DNA of 64,000 nucleotides, from the IMG/VR virus record IMGVR_UViG_3300035703_000036, positions 40,663 to 104,662 of that record; one strand, given 5' to 3'. Made by a program: the position numbers and the translations under genes. Below the pieces are notes generated by a model. That model was not told where the DNA came from. It saw only the letters and a program-made list of their open reading frames with translations, and did no database searches. How positions within the stretch are numbered: position 1 is the first letter of the stretch; each line of letters starts with the position of its first letter. This DNA is from a virus. This document shows, in pieces, positions 16,300 through 26,400 of this stretch.

Positions 16300-17994
16300 A
16301 TGGCAGACATTTCAGTTTTATCGCGTTTAGTAAATGCGGTTCCACGAAATGTGGATTTATCAACAAACGCTTTAGTAGTTGATAATATCAAAATTAAGTT
16401 GGGCGGATCTTTTTACGCTACTTTTTCTGGCTCTTTGACTGGCGCTAGAACTATTACAATGCCTGATGCTAATGTGAATTTAGGTCATATAGCAAATCTA
16501 AATACTCTTTCTGGTGTTTCTGCTGGAGATGTTGATCTGGGAACTTTCACAGGCTCAACTATTTCAGATAGTACTACAATTAAAAATGCTTTACAAGAAC
16601 TAGAAACAGCAATTGAGTCTGCCGCTAGCACTACAGAATTTCTAGATAGTGCTTTTAGAATTAAAGATCAATCTGACTCTACTAAAAAAATCGCTTTTGA
16701 AGCTTCTTCAATATCTGGCTTTGCTACCAGAACCATTACAATGCCTGATGCTGACGTAGATTTAGGGCAAGTAAATACCGCTATCTTACAAGACGGCACA
16801 AGATCAATGGCTGCCGCTCTAAATATGGGTACTTTCAGAATTACAAATCTAGGAAGTCCTACCTCAGGCTCAGATGCAGTTACTAAAAGCTGGGTTGAAT
16901 CTTACACTACAGGTCAGTTTAATTTCTTAGAAGATGTAGATGCAACAGTCGCTGACGCTACAACAACAGCGCCAGACGACGGATTACCGTCCGCGGTGGC
17001 TGGTCAAAGATATATTTTAGAAACAAACACTTCTTCTCTTCACGCTAATTGGGGAACCATTACGGGCGTTGGTGATGGTGATATTGTTCAATATGATGGA
17101 ACGGCATGGCTTGTTGCTATGGATGCTTCTTCTGCTTCAGCTGAAGGAAATCTTGCTTGGGATAAAAATTTAAATGTATTCAAAAGATATCTTTCTACTT
17201 GGTCTGAATTTGGAGGTCTTTCTGGAATTACAACGGGCGCAGGTTTAGACAAATTAGGGAATACAGTTTTTGTAGATTTAGCTACCGATCCAGCTCTAGA
17301 ATTTGACGCTTTAGGTGACGCCGGAAAATTAAGAGTAAAGGCTGATGAATCTACAATTGAAAGACATTCGGGCGGATTAAGAATTAAAGCTGGCGGTGTT
17401 AGTTCAAATGAACTAGGACTGGCTTCAGTTTTATTTTCAAAACTATCAGCTGACGTTATCACTGGAGCTACAGAAGAAACAGGCGCTGACGATGCTGACT
17501 CAATTTTAATTTACGACAATTCGACTTCTTTATTGAAAAAAATGACAAGAGCAAATTTCTTGTCAGGATATGAAATTGACGGATTAGTAAAACCGTTTGT
17601 TGCAGGAGAGTCTTTTGCAGCTGATACAACTTTCCTAGTAAGAGTAGCTATAAATGGCGAAACTTTAGGTAGAGTTTATAAAGCAGATAAAGCCGCAGGA
17701 GCTGAAGGTTCAGAAAATCATAAGTATTACGTAATGGGCGTTATGATGTCTACATCGTTAGTTTCTGCCGGAGATCCAATCCTAGTTAGAATGATTGGCG
17801 AACATACTTTAGGATCTTCTGACGCTAGCTTTTTGGCGGCGGATATTGGTAAGCCGGTATTTTTAACAGCTTCAGGAGCTTTCTCTTTAACTGCTCCTTC
17901 ATCAACTAATGAAGCGGTTGTTAGAGTCGGTCAAGTTGTAGCTACGAATAAAATTTTAATTCACTCTATTCAATTAGTAGGAATTCAAGCTTAA
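16300..17994 (+). CDS. Tail-fibre protein with repeated TMPDA motifs
   Basis: 564 aa, with TTAGGGAG before the ATG. Two repeats carry the motif common in phage tail fibres: GARTITMPDANVNLG (residues ~48-62) and TRTITMPDADVDLG (~144-157). The central part contains DGTRSMAAALNMGTFRITNL, another typical fibre-shaft phrase. The C-terminal ~150 residues form a beta-rich domain (GESFAADTTFLVRVAING ... DPILVRMIGEHTL) like those that cap fibres. This is likely a trimeric fibre or side-tail-fibre subunit. Receptor specificity cannot be read from the sequence. Confidence 0.7.
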   Translation: MADISVLSRLVNAVPRNVDLSTNALVVDNIKIKLGGSFYATFSGSLTGARTITMPDANVNLGHIANLNTLSGVSAGDVDLGTFTGSTISDSTTIKNALQELETAIESAASTTEFLDSAFRIKDQSDSTKKIAFEASSISGFATRTITMPDADVDLGQVNTAILQDGTRSMAAALNMGTFRITNLGSPTSGSDAVTKSWVESYTTGQFNFLEDVDATVADATTTAPDDGLPSAVAGQRYILETNTSSLHANWGTITGVGDGDIVQYDGTAWLVAMDASSASAEGNLAWDKNLNVFKRYLSTWSEFGGLSGITTGAGLDKLGNTVFVDLATDPALEFDALGDAGKLRVKADESTIERHSGGLRIKAGGVSSNELGLASVLFSKLSADVITGATEETGADDADSILIYDNSTSLLKKMTRANFLSGYEIDGLVKPFVAGESFAADTTFLVRVAINGETLGRVYKADKAAGAEGSENHKYYVMGVMMSTSLVSAGDPILVRMIGEHTLGSSDASFLAADIGKPVFLTASGAFSLTAPSSTNEAVVRVGQVVATNKILIHSIQLVGIQA

Positions 17995-17999
17995 TGATA

Positions 18000-18008
18000 T
18001 GGTAATAT
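18000..18008 (+). promoter_or_regulatory. TGGTAATAT element
   Basis: TGGTAATAT, matching the extended -10-like elements at 12357, 48340 and 58652. It lies in the short gap 20 bases before ATG 18029. No recognisable -35 is present, so this is a weak candidate. Confidence 0.3.
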
Positions 18009-18028
18009 ATTATTAGGAGAAAATATAG

Positions 18029-18349
18029 ATGGCTAATTTTCTAAAAATCTCAAATGGCGTACCAAGATCGGCTGCTGAAACAGCTAATATGCCAATTTAT
18101 GATGAGACTTTAGAGTTAGTATCCTCATCGCCAATTTCAGGTCAAATTTTAGGGCCAATTTTGACCGGAGCTGCAGTTACTCTTCCTAACAGTGGTTTTT
18201 ATACGGGCGACGAATTGGAAGTTTACCTTAATGGTAAAAGACTTTACGACGTTTACGATTACAATTATTATAGTTCTACTCAAACATCTTTTACCTTCGA
18301 TTTAATAGTCGGAGATGTAATTAGATTTAGAAAAGATAGGCCAGCTTAG
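18029..18349 (+). CDS. Small fibre-module protein
   Basis: 106 aa with an AGGAG site. Almost the whole chain matches a domain of the 1046-aa fibre protein at 12383: YDETLELVSSSP versus YDELLTIVSGSP, ELEVYLNGKRL versus ELEVYLNGQYL, and a DLIVGDVIRFR ending versus DLVVDDVLTFR. It therefore looks like a stand-alone version of a fibre domain, possibly a fibre tip or capping subunit. The function is inferred from this relation and from its position only. Confidence 0.6.
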   Translation: MANFLKISNGVPRSAAETANMPIYDETLELVSSSPISGQILGPILTGAAVTLPNSGFYTGDELEVYLNGKRLYDVYDYNYYSSTQTSFTFDLIVGDVIRFRKDRPA

Positions 18350-18358
18350 AGGTTAATT

Positions 18359-19705
18359 ATGTCAATACCCTTTGATACGCGACAGTCAGTACAAAGAAGT
18401 AACTTAAAAAATTTAGGTAAAACTTCTGGATCAAGACTAGACGGAATCGTTAGCAATATTAATACGGAACTTGATTCTCCGTTAAAAATGTACGCTACTT
18501 TTCCTGCTGCTGACGCTAAATTAAATTTTTCTGATGCTCAAGTCACATCTGCTGACGGTACTAAAAAAGTAGTATCTCCAATTTCTAATCAAGTTTTTAG
18601 CAGTCTATCATCTCTTTGGATTGATTTTCAAACACAGGCAGTTTCAAACGCTGCTAATTTTGATATTATTTGGCCAGTTGGCAGTACAGTAGGCAAGTTT
18701 AGATCGGCTGGAATTAGCTTAACAGATTCTGGAAAAATAAATGTTCTGTTTTCTTCCGAAGAAACTTCAGAATCCGCCCTACCAGATGCCGGAACTTTAA
18801 TGGCCTCAGGCGGACTTCCTTTAGGTTACATCATATTAGAATGTACTAATAGTTTAGGATATTTTAAAACAGCCGGAAGCTCTACTAGTATAATTGAAAA
18901 TACAAAAATATATAGATTTGGAGCGGGTTCTGGCGGCGGCGGTGGCTCCGGTGCTAATAATAAAGTAATATTCTCTAGCCGTGTTCTTGCAGACGGTTCA
19001 AGCGCAGACAATTGTTCTCTAGCTGTCGTTTCAAATAAAACCGAAGTAACTCTTTCTTCAGCTTATATATACGATCAAAATTCAGGAAATACTCAGGGAG
19101 ATATTTTTGTATATATTAACGGGCAAAAAATTGAAAGAAAAATTGCCGGTATCAACGATTATGTAGGTAACGTTATTTTTGAAGAAGACGTATCTGGTAC
19201 AAAAATTTATATTTATCAAATTGTATCAGGCCCTGCTACTCAAGAACTTTCTGGTTCTGTTTTAATAGAATGTTGCAAAGTTAATTATACAGTCGCATCG
19301 TTAGACTCTATATCTTCTGACCTCGTATCTACAATTAGTAATTATTTCAATATAGGAAATCTTGCTTTTTTTTGGAAAAGAGCTTATGTAGCTTCTTCTG
19401 TAACTAAAGATGTAGTTATTTCAGCATTAAATATCGACTGGTCATTAAGTAACACTTTCACTAAATCAATTTCAGCTACATCTACTTTTACTTTTTCAAA
19501 TTTGCCTAGTAGCGGAAATTCTCAGACAATTATCGTTATCGTAACTAATACCTCTGGAACGGATCGAACAGTGAATTTTCCAGCCGGTATAAAGTGGCCT
19601 GGCTCTTTTCCGGTCACTACAGTCCTAGCTAATAAATCTGTTATATATACTTTTATATGTGTACAGTCAGTAGTTTATGCCGTATCGGCAGAAGGAATGG
19701 GCTAA
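18359..19705 (+). CDS. Tail-fibre-like structural protein
   Basis: 448 aa with AGAGG before the ATG. The N-terminus is polar and probably helical (QSVQRSNLKNLGKTSGSRLD). A Gly-rich hinge (GAGSGGGGGSGANN) lies near residue 195. It is followed by a domain with DIFVYINGQKIERK, resembling the VYLNG modules of neighbours. The C-terminus (SKSISATSTFTFSNLPSSG ... NKSVIYTFICVQSVVYAVSA) is typical of fibre and appendage proteins. It is probably a fibre subunit that docks the glycine-rich protein that follows three bases later. Confidence 0.6.
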   Translation: MSIPFDTRQSVQRSNLKNLGKTSGSRLDGIVSNINTELDSPLKMYATFPAADAKLNFSDAQVTSADGTKKVVSPISNQVFSSLSSLWIDFQTQAVSNAANFDIIWPVGSTVGKFRSAGISLTDSGKINVLFSSEETSESALPDAGTLMASGGLPLGYIILECTNSLGYFKTAGSSTSIIENTKIYRFGAGSGGGGGSGANNKVIFSSRVLADGSSADNCSLAVVSNKTEVTLSSAYIYDQNSGNTQGDIFVYINGQKIERKIAGINDYVGNVIFEEDVSGTKIYIYQIVSGPATQELSGSVLIECCKVNYTVASLDSISSDLVSTISNYFNIGNLAFFWKRAYVASSVTKDVVISALNIDWSLSNTFTKSISATSTFTFSNLPSSGNSQTIIVIVTNTSGTDRTVNFPAGIKWPGSFPVTTVLANKSVIYTFICVQSVVYAVSAEGMG

Positions 19706-19707
19706 TT

Positions 19708-20727
19708 ATGTTACCTACACCAATGATTATTCAAGGTAATTGGCCATTTGGCAAAGACGGCGATTTGATCATTACTTCTGGTAATGTAGTAACTATACAG
19801 GCAGGTTCTATCAAAGACTACCATTCAATTAGAATCGATGCAGGATGTGCTTTAGTTATAGATGGAACAACTTCTACTTTACCAACAATAATTGGATGTA
19901 AAACAACCTGTGTTATCAACGGAGTTATCAGAAATAATTCAGGATATATAGCAGGGACTTTTTCTAAAACAGATCCATTTGGACAAACTTTATCTTACAC
20001 TACAGTACAAAAATTAGGTGGAGATGGAGGATTGCCAGCTTCCGGAGTGGGCGCTACTCCCAATTCAGGTCGAGGCGGTACGGACGGTTCCGGTGGTGGT
20101 GGACGCGGTGGAGATGGATCAGGATGGGCAGGTGCTGGTGGCGCCGGTGGTTACAATGGTAGCGGCGGTATATCAGGTATTTATAATTACTATCCTAGCG
20201 GTAGCAGTGGCGGTGTTTTAGTTGATAATGGAAATCTTACTTTTGGAGACGGAGAAACAACGATATATGGAAATATAGCGGGATCTAAAGGTGGTGGTTC
20301 CGGCGGCGGTGGCGGTGGCGGAAACGGAAGAGGGTATTCAGAAGATCATAACGCCAATGGCGGTGGTGGCGGTGGATATCGAGGCGCTCACGGCGGATGT
20401 CTATATTTGCATTGTTTAAGCAGTATAACTGGCGCAGGCTTAATTGACTGTAGCGGTAAAGTCGGTTTTAAAGGCGGAACAGGAGGCTTTGATGGTGGAC
20501 ATGGTAACTACTTGTCTTATCAGGCTGGAAATAGTGGTGGCGGTGGCGCTGGAGGTTCTGGCGGTAAATTAAAAATTAGATGTAGAACTGCTTTTTCGGT
20601 ATCTTATTCTGTTGCTGGAGCGGCAGGAGGCGTCGGAGGTTTGGCTAACTACGGAGATACAGTTACTTATCCAGGCCAACCGGGACAAACCGGAGATAAT
20701 GGAACTGCAGATATTGTGTTAATATAA
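19708..20727 (+). CDS. Glycine-rich adhesin-like tail tip protein
   Basis: 339 aa, ATG 19708 with AAGGA upstream. Residues ~1-100 are beta-rich (GDLIITSGNVVTIQAGSI). Residues ~110-340 hold long glycine runs in several blocks (for example GGGGRGGDGSGWAGAGGAGG and GGGGGGYRGAHGG). Between the blocks are hydrophobic strands such as CLYLHCLSSITGAGLIDCSG. Layered glycine-rich segments of this type build polyglycine-II sandwiches in known phage tip adhesins such as the gp38 of T-even-like phages. That makes this the best candidate for the receptor-binding tip. Whether it is a true homologue or convergent needs structure prediction. Confidence 0.6.
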   Translation: MLPTPMIIQGNWPFGKDGDLIITSGNVVTIQAGSIKDYHSIRIDAGCALVIDGTTSTLPTIIGCKTTCVINGVIRNNSGYIAGTFSKTDPFGQTLSYTTVQKLGGDGGLPASGVGATPNSGRGGTDGSGGGGRGGDGSGWAGAGGAGGYNGSGGISGIYNYYPSGSSGGVLVDNGNLTFGDGETTIYGNIAGSKGGGSGGGGGGGNGRGYSEDHNANGGGGGGYRGAHGGCLYLHCLSSITGAGLIDCSGKVGFKGGTGGFDGGHGNYLSYQAGNSGGGGAGGSGGKLKIRCRTAFSVSYSVAGAAGGVGGLANYGDTVTYPGQPGQTGDNGTADIVLI

Positions 20728-20741
20728 TTAAGGAATAATAA

Positions 20742-21143
20742 ATGTATCATTTATTTAATAAGGAAGAATATTTGGGCCATTATGTTATACGTGTAGATTT
20801 ACAAGTGTTTCTAGATACTTACGCTTTAAATCACTCTATTGGTACAGAAAATCTCCATATATATGAAAGCGAATACTTTGATGCTGCAGGAAAAGTTGTT
20901 AAATATTCTACTAAAGAAATATTATTATGTAAAATTGTTGATGAAGATATTTTTATATTAAGAAATGTCTACGATGAACTTAGATCAGATATAACTGAAG
21001 AAGAAAAAAATAATATTTTGGAAAATAAAGCCTGTATTGAAAATGGATTAGATCCAATTCATCCATGGCCAAAAAAAGAATTCAGAGAAATAGGCGGTAA
21101 AGAAGTGGTTTTAGAGACCTATCCGCTAAAGCTTGTTCTGTAA
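20742..21143 (+). CDS. Hypothetical protein, possible fibre assembly factor
   Basis: 133 aa, AAGGA site 8 bases upstream. It is mixed alpha/beta and acidic, unlike the Ser/Thr/Asn-rich fibres around it (for example FDAAGKVVKYSTKEILLCKI and LRSDITEEEKNNILENKAC). A small non-fibre-like protein placed directly after an adhesin gene is the usual position of a fibre assembly chaperone. I saw no known chaperone motif, so this is inference from position. Confidence 0.5.
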   Translation: MYHLFNKEEYLGHYVIRVDLQVFLDTYALNHSIGTENLHIYESEYFDAAGKVVKYSTKEILLCKIVDEDIFILRNVYDELRSDITEEEKNNILENKACIENGLDPIHPWPKKEFREIGGKEVVLETYPLKLVL

Positions 21144-21173
21144 TTGAGGCTAGTTATTAATCATATAAAGAAG

Positions 21174-21182
21174 CAATCTTTA
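21174..21182 (+). promoter_or_regulatory. CAATCTTTA late element
   Basis: CAATCTTTA, 62 bases upstream of ATG 21245, in a 100-base gap that has no gene. It matches the copies at 143-151, 12309, 16231 and 16256. Downstream lies TATAAAAGC (21219-21227), which could also act as a late -10. Assignment is by recurrence only. Confidence 0.45.
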
Positions 21183-21244
21183 TAGTAACATAGCTCAAAA
21201 TTTGTATGGATAATACTTATAAAAGCTATTTTTGGGAGCTTTAA

Positions 21245-23446
21245 ATGATAAAAATTTTAGGGGTAAGTCAAGTTATACCGGTCAATACTTTGACCGCTTC
21301 GAGTATTATTGATAACGGCAGCCTTATTCTCAAGTCTACAACTGATTCGGTTACCACTGGAGCAAACGCTACTTTAAATAACATATCAACTCCTATTATA
21401 CGAGTAACTAGCAGCTCATTAACAGGGCTAGACATGATACCTGCCGGCGTAGACGGTCAGGAAATAACTCTATCAAACGATACCGGATCTTCTTTAATTG
21501 TAAATAACGATTCAGGAAGTACTCCTGCTAATAGAATTTTTACTGGAGCTGGAACGAGTATTGTTCTTCTTAATAGATCATCTATTAAACTACAGTATAA
21601 TTCAACATCTCAAAGATGGTATGTGATAGGCGGATCTGGAAGCGGGTCAGTCGGAGCAGGCAATCTAGATATTTTGCTTTCTCAACCTTTTGACGGTTCT
21701 TCTTTAGTAGATTTTGTTCAAACAGGATTAGAGCTACTAGACAATCCAAATATTCAAGGAACAAAAACCGCTAGATTAACTCATCAGCCTTCAACGATCC
21801 AGTCTTTTAAGCAAATTAAAAGCGTAGATAATAAATTTCGAGGAAAAAATGTTAATCTAGAATTAGAAGTTAGATCAACAGCTCAATCTGGAAATGTTAC
21901 AATTCAATTTTATGATGAGTCAAATTCTCAAGATATCGGAACTGTTGAGACAGTAACTACAGGGTCAGAATTAATATCGGCTGATACTAACCTTAATAAC
22001 GTATTAACGAACATATCTAGTCTAGATATTTTAAAAATTAAAGTAGGACAGTCTATCACAGGATCTGGTATTCCTGCCGGAACTATTGTGTCAGATGTTG
22101 ACACGATGTCTTTAACTGTTACTATCTCTAAAAATGCTACATCATCTTCTTCTGAAATATTGAGCATCTCAGATATTTCAAGAAAACAAATTTTTTATTT
22201 TGATATTCCATTAAAATGTTCATCTCTTTCATATACTGTAAAAGCTTTAGCTGAAAGTGATTTTCCAGAAACTTATATAGACGATTTAGTTATCCAGCTT
22301 AGTCCGTCTTCTTCATCAGTTACTCCTCCAGTTATTAATAGCGATTTAGGATACATTGATGAATTTGGCAACACTGTAATGCCTTTAAGCCCAATTCTAA
22401 CTTCTATAGTAATTCAGGCTTCTGATTTACAAAACTGGGCTTTGACAGCTGACAATGATGGAAATATTCAGATTGAAACTACGACAAATACAGCAAGTAA
22501 TATTCTTTTTGTTGCTGATAATAGTCAGACTGTGGAAATTGATATTGAAAATGAATCTTTAGTGGTAAATACAGTTACAGGTACAGGAACTTTATATGAC
22601 AACATATACCTGTCCGCTCCAAACGGAATGGTTTTTCGTTTAGCTATAGATTCTAGCTATCAAATAAGCTTAGAAGATTCTGGTACTAATTCATTAAAGA
22701 TACAAGACAAATTAGGTGTAAACTTATTTAAGATACAGCAAACGGTCGATGGGGCTTTAGCATATTTAAAAGCATTTACAGGAAATTTACCAACTCCAGA
22801 AACTGTAACCGGATCTTTGCCGATAGCAATAGATGCTTCGGGATCTGGTAATCCTATTTTAAAACTTTGGAATTCTGTATCTAGTTCTTGGATGACTCTT
22901 ATAACAAAAGAAACAAAAAGCGACGCTTATCCTGTCGGAACAATAATAACTAGTTTTTTAGATTTGCAAACTTTTAGAACAGAGATGAATGATACTGGTA
23001 CTGTTAAAAAATGGAAAATGTTAGACGGATCAAGTGTTGCGACAGATGATCTTAAAACAGTATTAAACTGGAATATACTACCTGATGGTCGCGGTAAGTT
23101 TTTAAGGATGATGGATGACACCACGACTCCTGTAAGTGATTCGGATGTAGAGTCAAGACTTAGACATCAGAGTCAGTACATGGGATCGTACCAAGATGAT
23201 GCTATGCAGGGTCACAGACACTTTTTAGGATCTTCAGACGGTGACAATACAACGTCAGGACAAAACGTAGCAACTGGTTGGACACTTACCGGAGCTGCTG
23301 CTACCGCTAAAAATGTCATAACAGCAAGTATTATTCTTTATGCTAATGATCCTAGAACAGATAACACTAACGGAACACCTAGAACAACTTCTGAAACAAG
23401 ACCTAAAAATATAACTGTAAATTACTTTGTGAAAGTAAACAGATAA
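21245..23446 (+). CDS. Tail-fibre/collar-type protein
   Basis: 733 aa, GGGAG before the ATG. Residues ~1-140 form a fibre-type beta domain ending in LQYNSTSQRWYVIGGSG. A middle domain (residues ~150-365) looks like a carbohydrate-binding beta sandwich (ELEVRSTAQSGNVTIQFYDE). The C-terminal ~170 residues match phage tail-collar-like ends: DAYPVGTIITSFLDLQTF, WKMLDGSSVATDD, LPDGRGKFLRMMDD, GHRHFLG, and the final SETRPKNITVNYFVKVNR. Such ends cap fibres and often bind receptors. It is probably a distal fibre subunit. Confidence 0.75.
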   Translation: MIKILGVSQVIPVNTLTASSIIDNGSLILKSTTDSVTTGANATLNNISTPIIRVTSSSLTGLDMIPAGVDGQEITLSNDTGSSLIVNNDSGSTPANRIFTGAGTSIVLLNRSSIKLQYNSTSQRWYVIGGSGSGSVGAGNLDILLSQPFDGSSLVDFVQTGLELLDNPNIQGTKTARLTHQPSTIQSFKQIKSVDNKFRGKNVNLELEVRSTAQSGNVTIQFYDESNSQDIGTVETVTTGSELISADTNLNNVLTNISSLDILKIKVGQSITGSGIPAGTIVSDVDTMSLTVTISKNATSSSSEILSISDISRKQIFYFDIPLKCSSLSYTVKALAESDFPETYIDDLVIQLSPSSSSVTPPVINSDLGYIDEFGNTVMPLSPILTSIVIQASDLQNWALTADNDGNIQIETTTNTASNILFVADNSQTVEIDIENESLVVNTVTGTGTLYDNIYLSAPNGMVFRLAIDSSYQISLEDSGTNSLKIQDKLGVNLFKIQQTVDGALAYLKAFTGNLPTPETVTGSLPIAIDASGSGNPILKLWNSVSSSWMTLITKETKSDAYPVGTIITSFLDLQTFRTEMNDTGTVKKWKMLDGSSVATDDLKTVLNWNILPDGRGKFLRMMDDTTTPVSDSDVESRLRHQSQYMGSYQDDAMQGHRHFLGSSDGDNTTSGQNVATGWTLTGAAATAKNVITASIILYANDPRTDNTNGTPRTTSETRPKNITVNYFVKVNR

Positions 23447-23459
23447 CAGAGAGGAAAAA

Positions 23460-26400
23460 ATGACTAAAAAAACCCACTTAACCAAACAAGAAGAAGCTCA
23501 AGTTGAGCATGGATTACAGGTAAGAAGTGATAATCCTTCTTCTCCTTTATCGAACCATATTTGGTATAATAGTAGTGAAAATAAACTATCAATGTTTATA
23601 GGCGGTATTGAAAAAAGAATCAACGTAAGAGTTTTATCTGGAGATCCTTCATCGCCAGTTGAAAACGAAGTGTGGATCAATACTTCTGCAAGTGCTTTAA
23701 AATTTCACAGCGGAGGAGTTACTACTTCTATCAATTTTGGAGCTGGAATAGTAAACACTGATGTTCAAGATAATGGGGAACTTTATCTTTCTATTTTAGA
23801 CGATGCTGAACTTGCTTTAATTGCAGACGTCTCTATGAGAAATCCTAACTTTTTAATTGATTCATTTCAAGCTGTAAAAGAATCTTCTACTTATACAAAC
23901 ACTATTGTTGAAGCTTCTAGATTAGCGTTACCAAGCGCTAGCAATTCTGGTACTTACTCTAGAACAGAAAAAATGTCTAATTTTTCTAACAGTGTTGAAG
24001 GCGTTGCTGTTGTATCGGCGCAAGCTTTTGCTCCACATTTAGTAACTCACAATGGCGGAATAGTAAGTCCTACAAATGAAATGGTAGTTTTTTACGGCGA
24101 TTTAACTTCATATTTTGCTGCTAACAAAAAAATGTTATGCTACGAGCTTTATACAATCGATAGCGTAGATAAGCACTTATATGTTCTTGATTCAGAACAT
24201 AAACCACTAGTACTCACTATCGCTGCGGTTACTTATGATGCGGTTTTAAATAGAACATCAGTAGAAATCAATAGCAGTGGGACTGACTTAACTTTAGGTT
24301 ATGGATCAGCTTTACACTATGCTAAAATTAGATTTATTAATAACAACATTAAAGTAGAAGCTTCTGCGGGAACTACTCTTACTGAATTAGATATTAAAGA
24401 AGCTCACGCTACACGTTATAGACGTTTAATTGGAGAAACTAATCTAACAGATTTAACTTCACAATATGCCGGATCAGTCAATAGTTTTGTCTGTAAGGCT
24501 TCTCCATCTGGACAATATGTTTTTGTAATGGCCGCAGTGGAAAGAACGTCTAATTCAAATACTATTGTAATTTGGTATTCAACAGATTACGGTAAATCTT
24601 TTAAACAAGCCGATAATTTCAGCTCAAATCTAACTGAAGTCGGGGGCGATGAAGCTTACGTTCATTCTAATGCTTTTTTAAGTGAATACTCAAACGCTTA
24701 CATGTCTCCTAGAGGAATAGAGATTAGTGACGATGGTAAGGTTATTTTCACTCACTATATCTATAACGCTTCTGCTTATCCGCAAAATGCTTGTTTTTTT
24801 GCAAAATTAACTTCGCCTACTTTTGATTATAGACCAATAGCTTCTTCTGGATATAAGGGCGGATTCATTCAAAGAGGCGCTACTTGGTACGGAAACAGCT
24901 GCGCTTTAGCTATGGATTTTTCTAACAATATTTTAGCCGCAGTATTCAGTCAAAATGGTGATGGATACGTGAATTTTTATTCAATAAACTGGACAAATAT
25001 GTCTAGCTCTTATGGATCAAACGCCGCAATTGGAGGATCTACTGCGGGCGCTCAATATCCTATTGTAACTTTTTGGAAAACTTATGAGGGTGAACAGCAA
25101 TTGTTTATCGCTCTTACAAACAGCTCCAACGCTTATAATTATGCTTGGTCTATTAGATACAGTGAAGTTGCTGCTGGTATGGCGGCTTCAACTACCGTTA
25201 CGGCTAGAGGAGCTTTTGCTACTTCTCCTACATCTGGAAGAAATACAGACAGCACTTTTACACATTTGATTACTTCATCAGGATCTTTTGTTGATTGGTG
25301 TTTTAGTGATGATGGTAACGAGCTACTTATCTACAAGCACGATACGGACGGAGAACAGTATCTAATTACTTTAAATTTTGGAGTAACAAGTGCTACTACT
25401 TTCTTATACCACGGAAACCCTAGTAACTATAAATACAATACAGTCGGATCTTTAATTAGATTAGACGCCGCAGCTTTGATTGCTACCGATTATGACGGAA
25501 ACCCTGTTTCTACAGATCTAGCATATCTTAGAAGATATTCTAGCCAGAGAATGATCGCAAAAGGAAACACTATCCATGTTAACGTTCCTTTAAGAAAGAC
25601 AGTGGGAGCTACTTATACTTCTGCTCTTTCAACTTATATGAAAATACCAGACTATAAACAATTGCTTGGTCTTCATTATGTTAACGTTCCTGGCGCTCAA
25701 TCAAACGTATCTCTGAACTTACCGGCTGATGCTGCTGGTAACGGTACACGTTTTTATCAATCTGTTACTATCCCGACTTCTTCTAACTATCCTACAGCAA
25801 ACAACTATTCTACTTTTTATACTTCTGGCTTGGTTCCAATTAGAACTATTGCTTTATTGATGGGTAAAAACTATGCTACTAAATCAGCTTATAAAGTAAA
25901 TGGTAAAATTTCTGTAAAATTATACGGAGCAAATGGGGACGGTACGATTAATTTATCTAGCGTTTTAGCTACTTCTAAAAATGCTTGGATTGTAAACAAC
26001 CTTACTCAATATGCTGAAAATAACTGGTTTGAGTTTGTTTTTGATAACGTTCAATTAGCACCAGGTACAACTTTCTATATCGGAGTAGAGCCTGATTGGG
26101 ATATGAGTAAAGCCGCTAACTATAACCCAACCGGATTAGCTTTGACAACAAGAGGATTTGTAACTATTGGAGCAAGAGCCGGTACAGGATTTCCTAGATG
26201 TTATAGAGGATTAGATAATGATACGTTAGCCAACATATCATTAGCTAACTTTGAATTATGGTATAGAATTTTTGACTTCTTTAAATGTCCAGTTGGAACT
26301 ATGCAAGATAACCAATACTGGTATACAGCTTCAGACTGTAACGCTGATTATTTTGGAGCGGATTCAGAATCTACTATTGCTTGGTATAATAAAACAAGTA

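Noticed and set aside
17088-17462. 124-codon leftward open frame inside the fibre gene at 16300
   Set aside because: It lies wholly antisense to a convincing fibre gene and has no promoter, ribosome site or recognisable motif.
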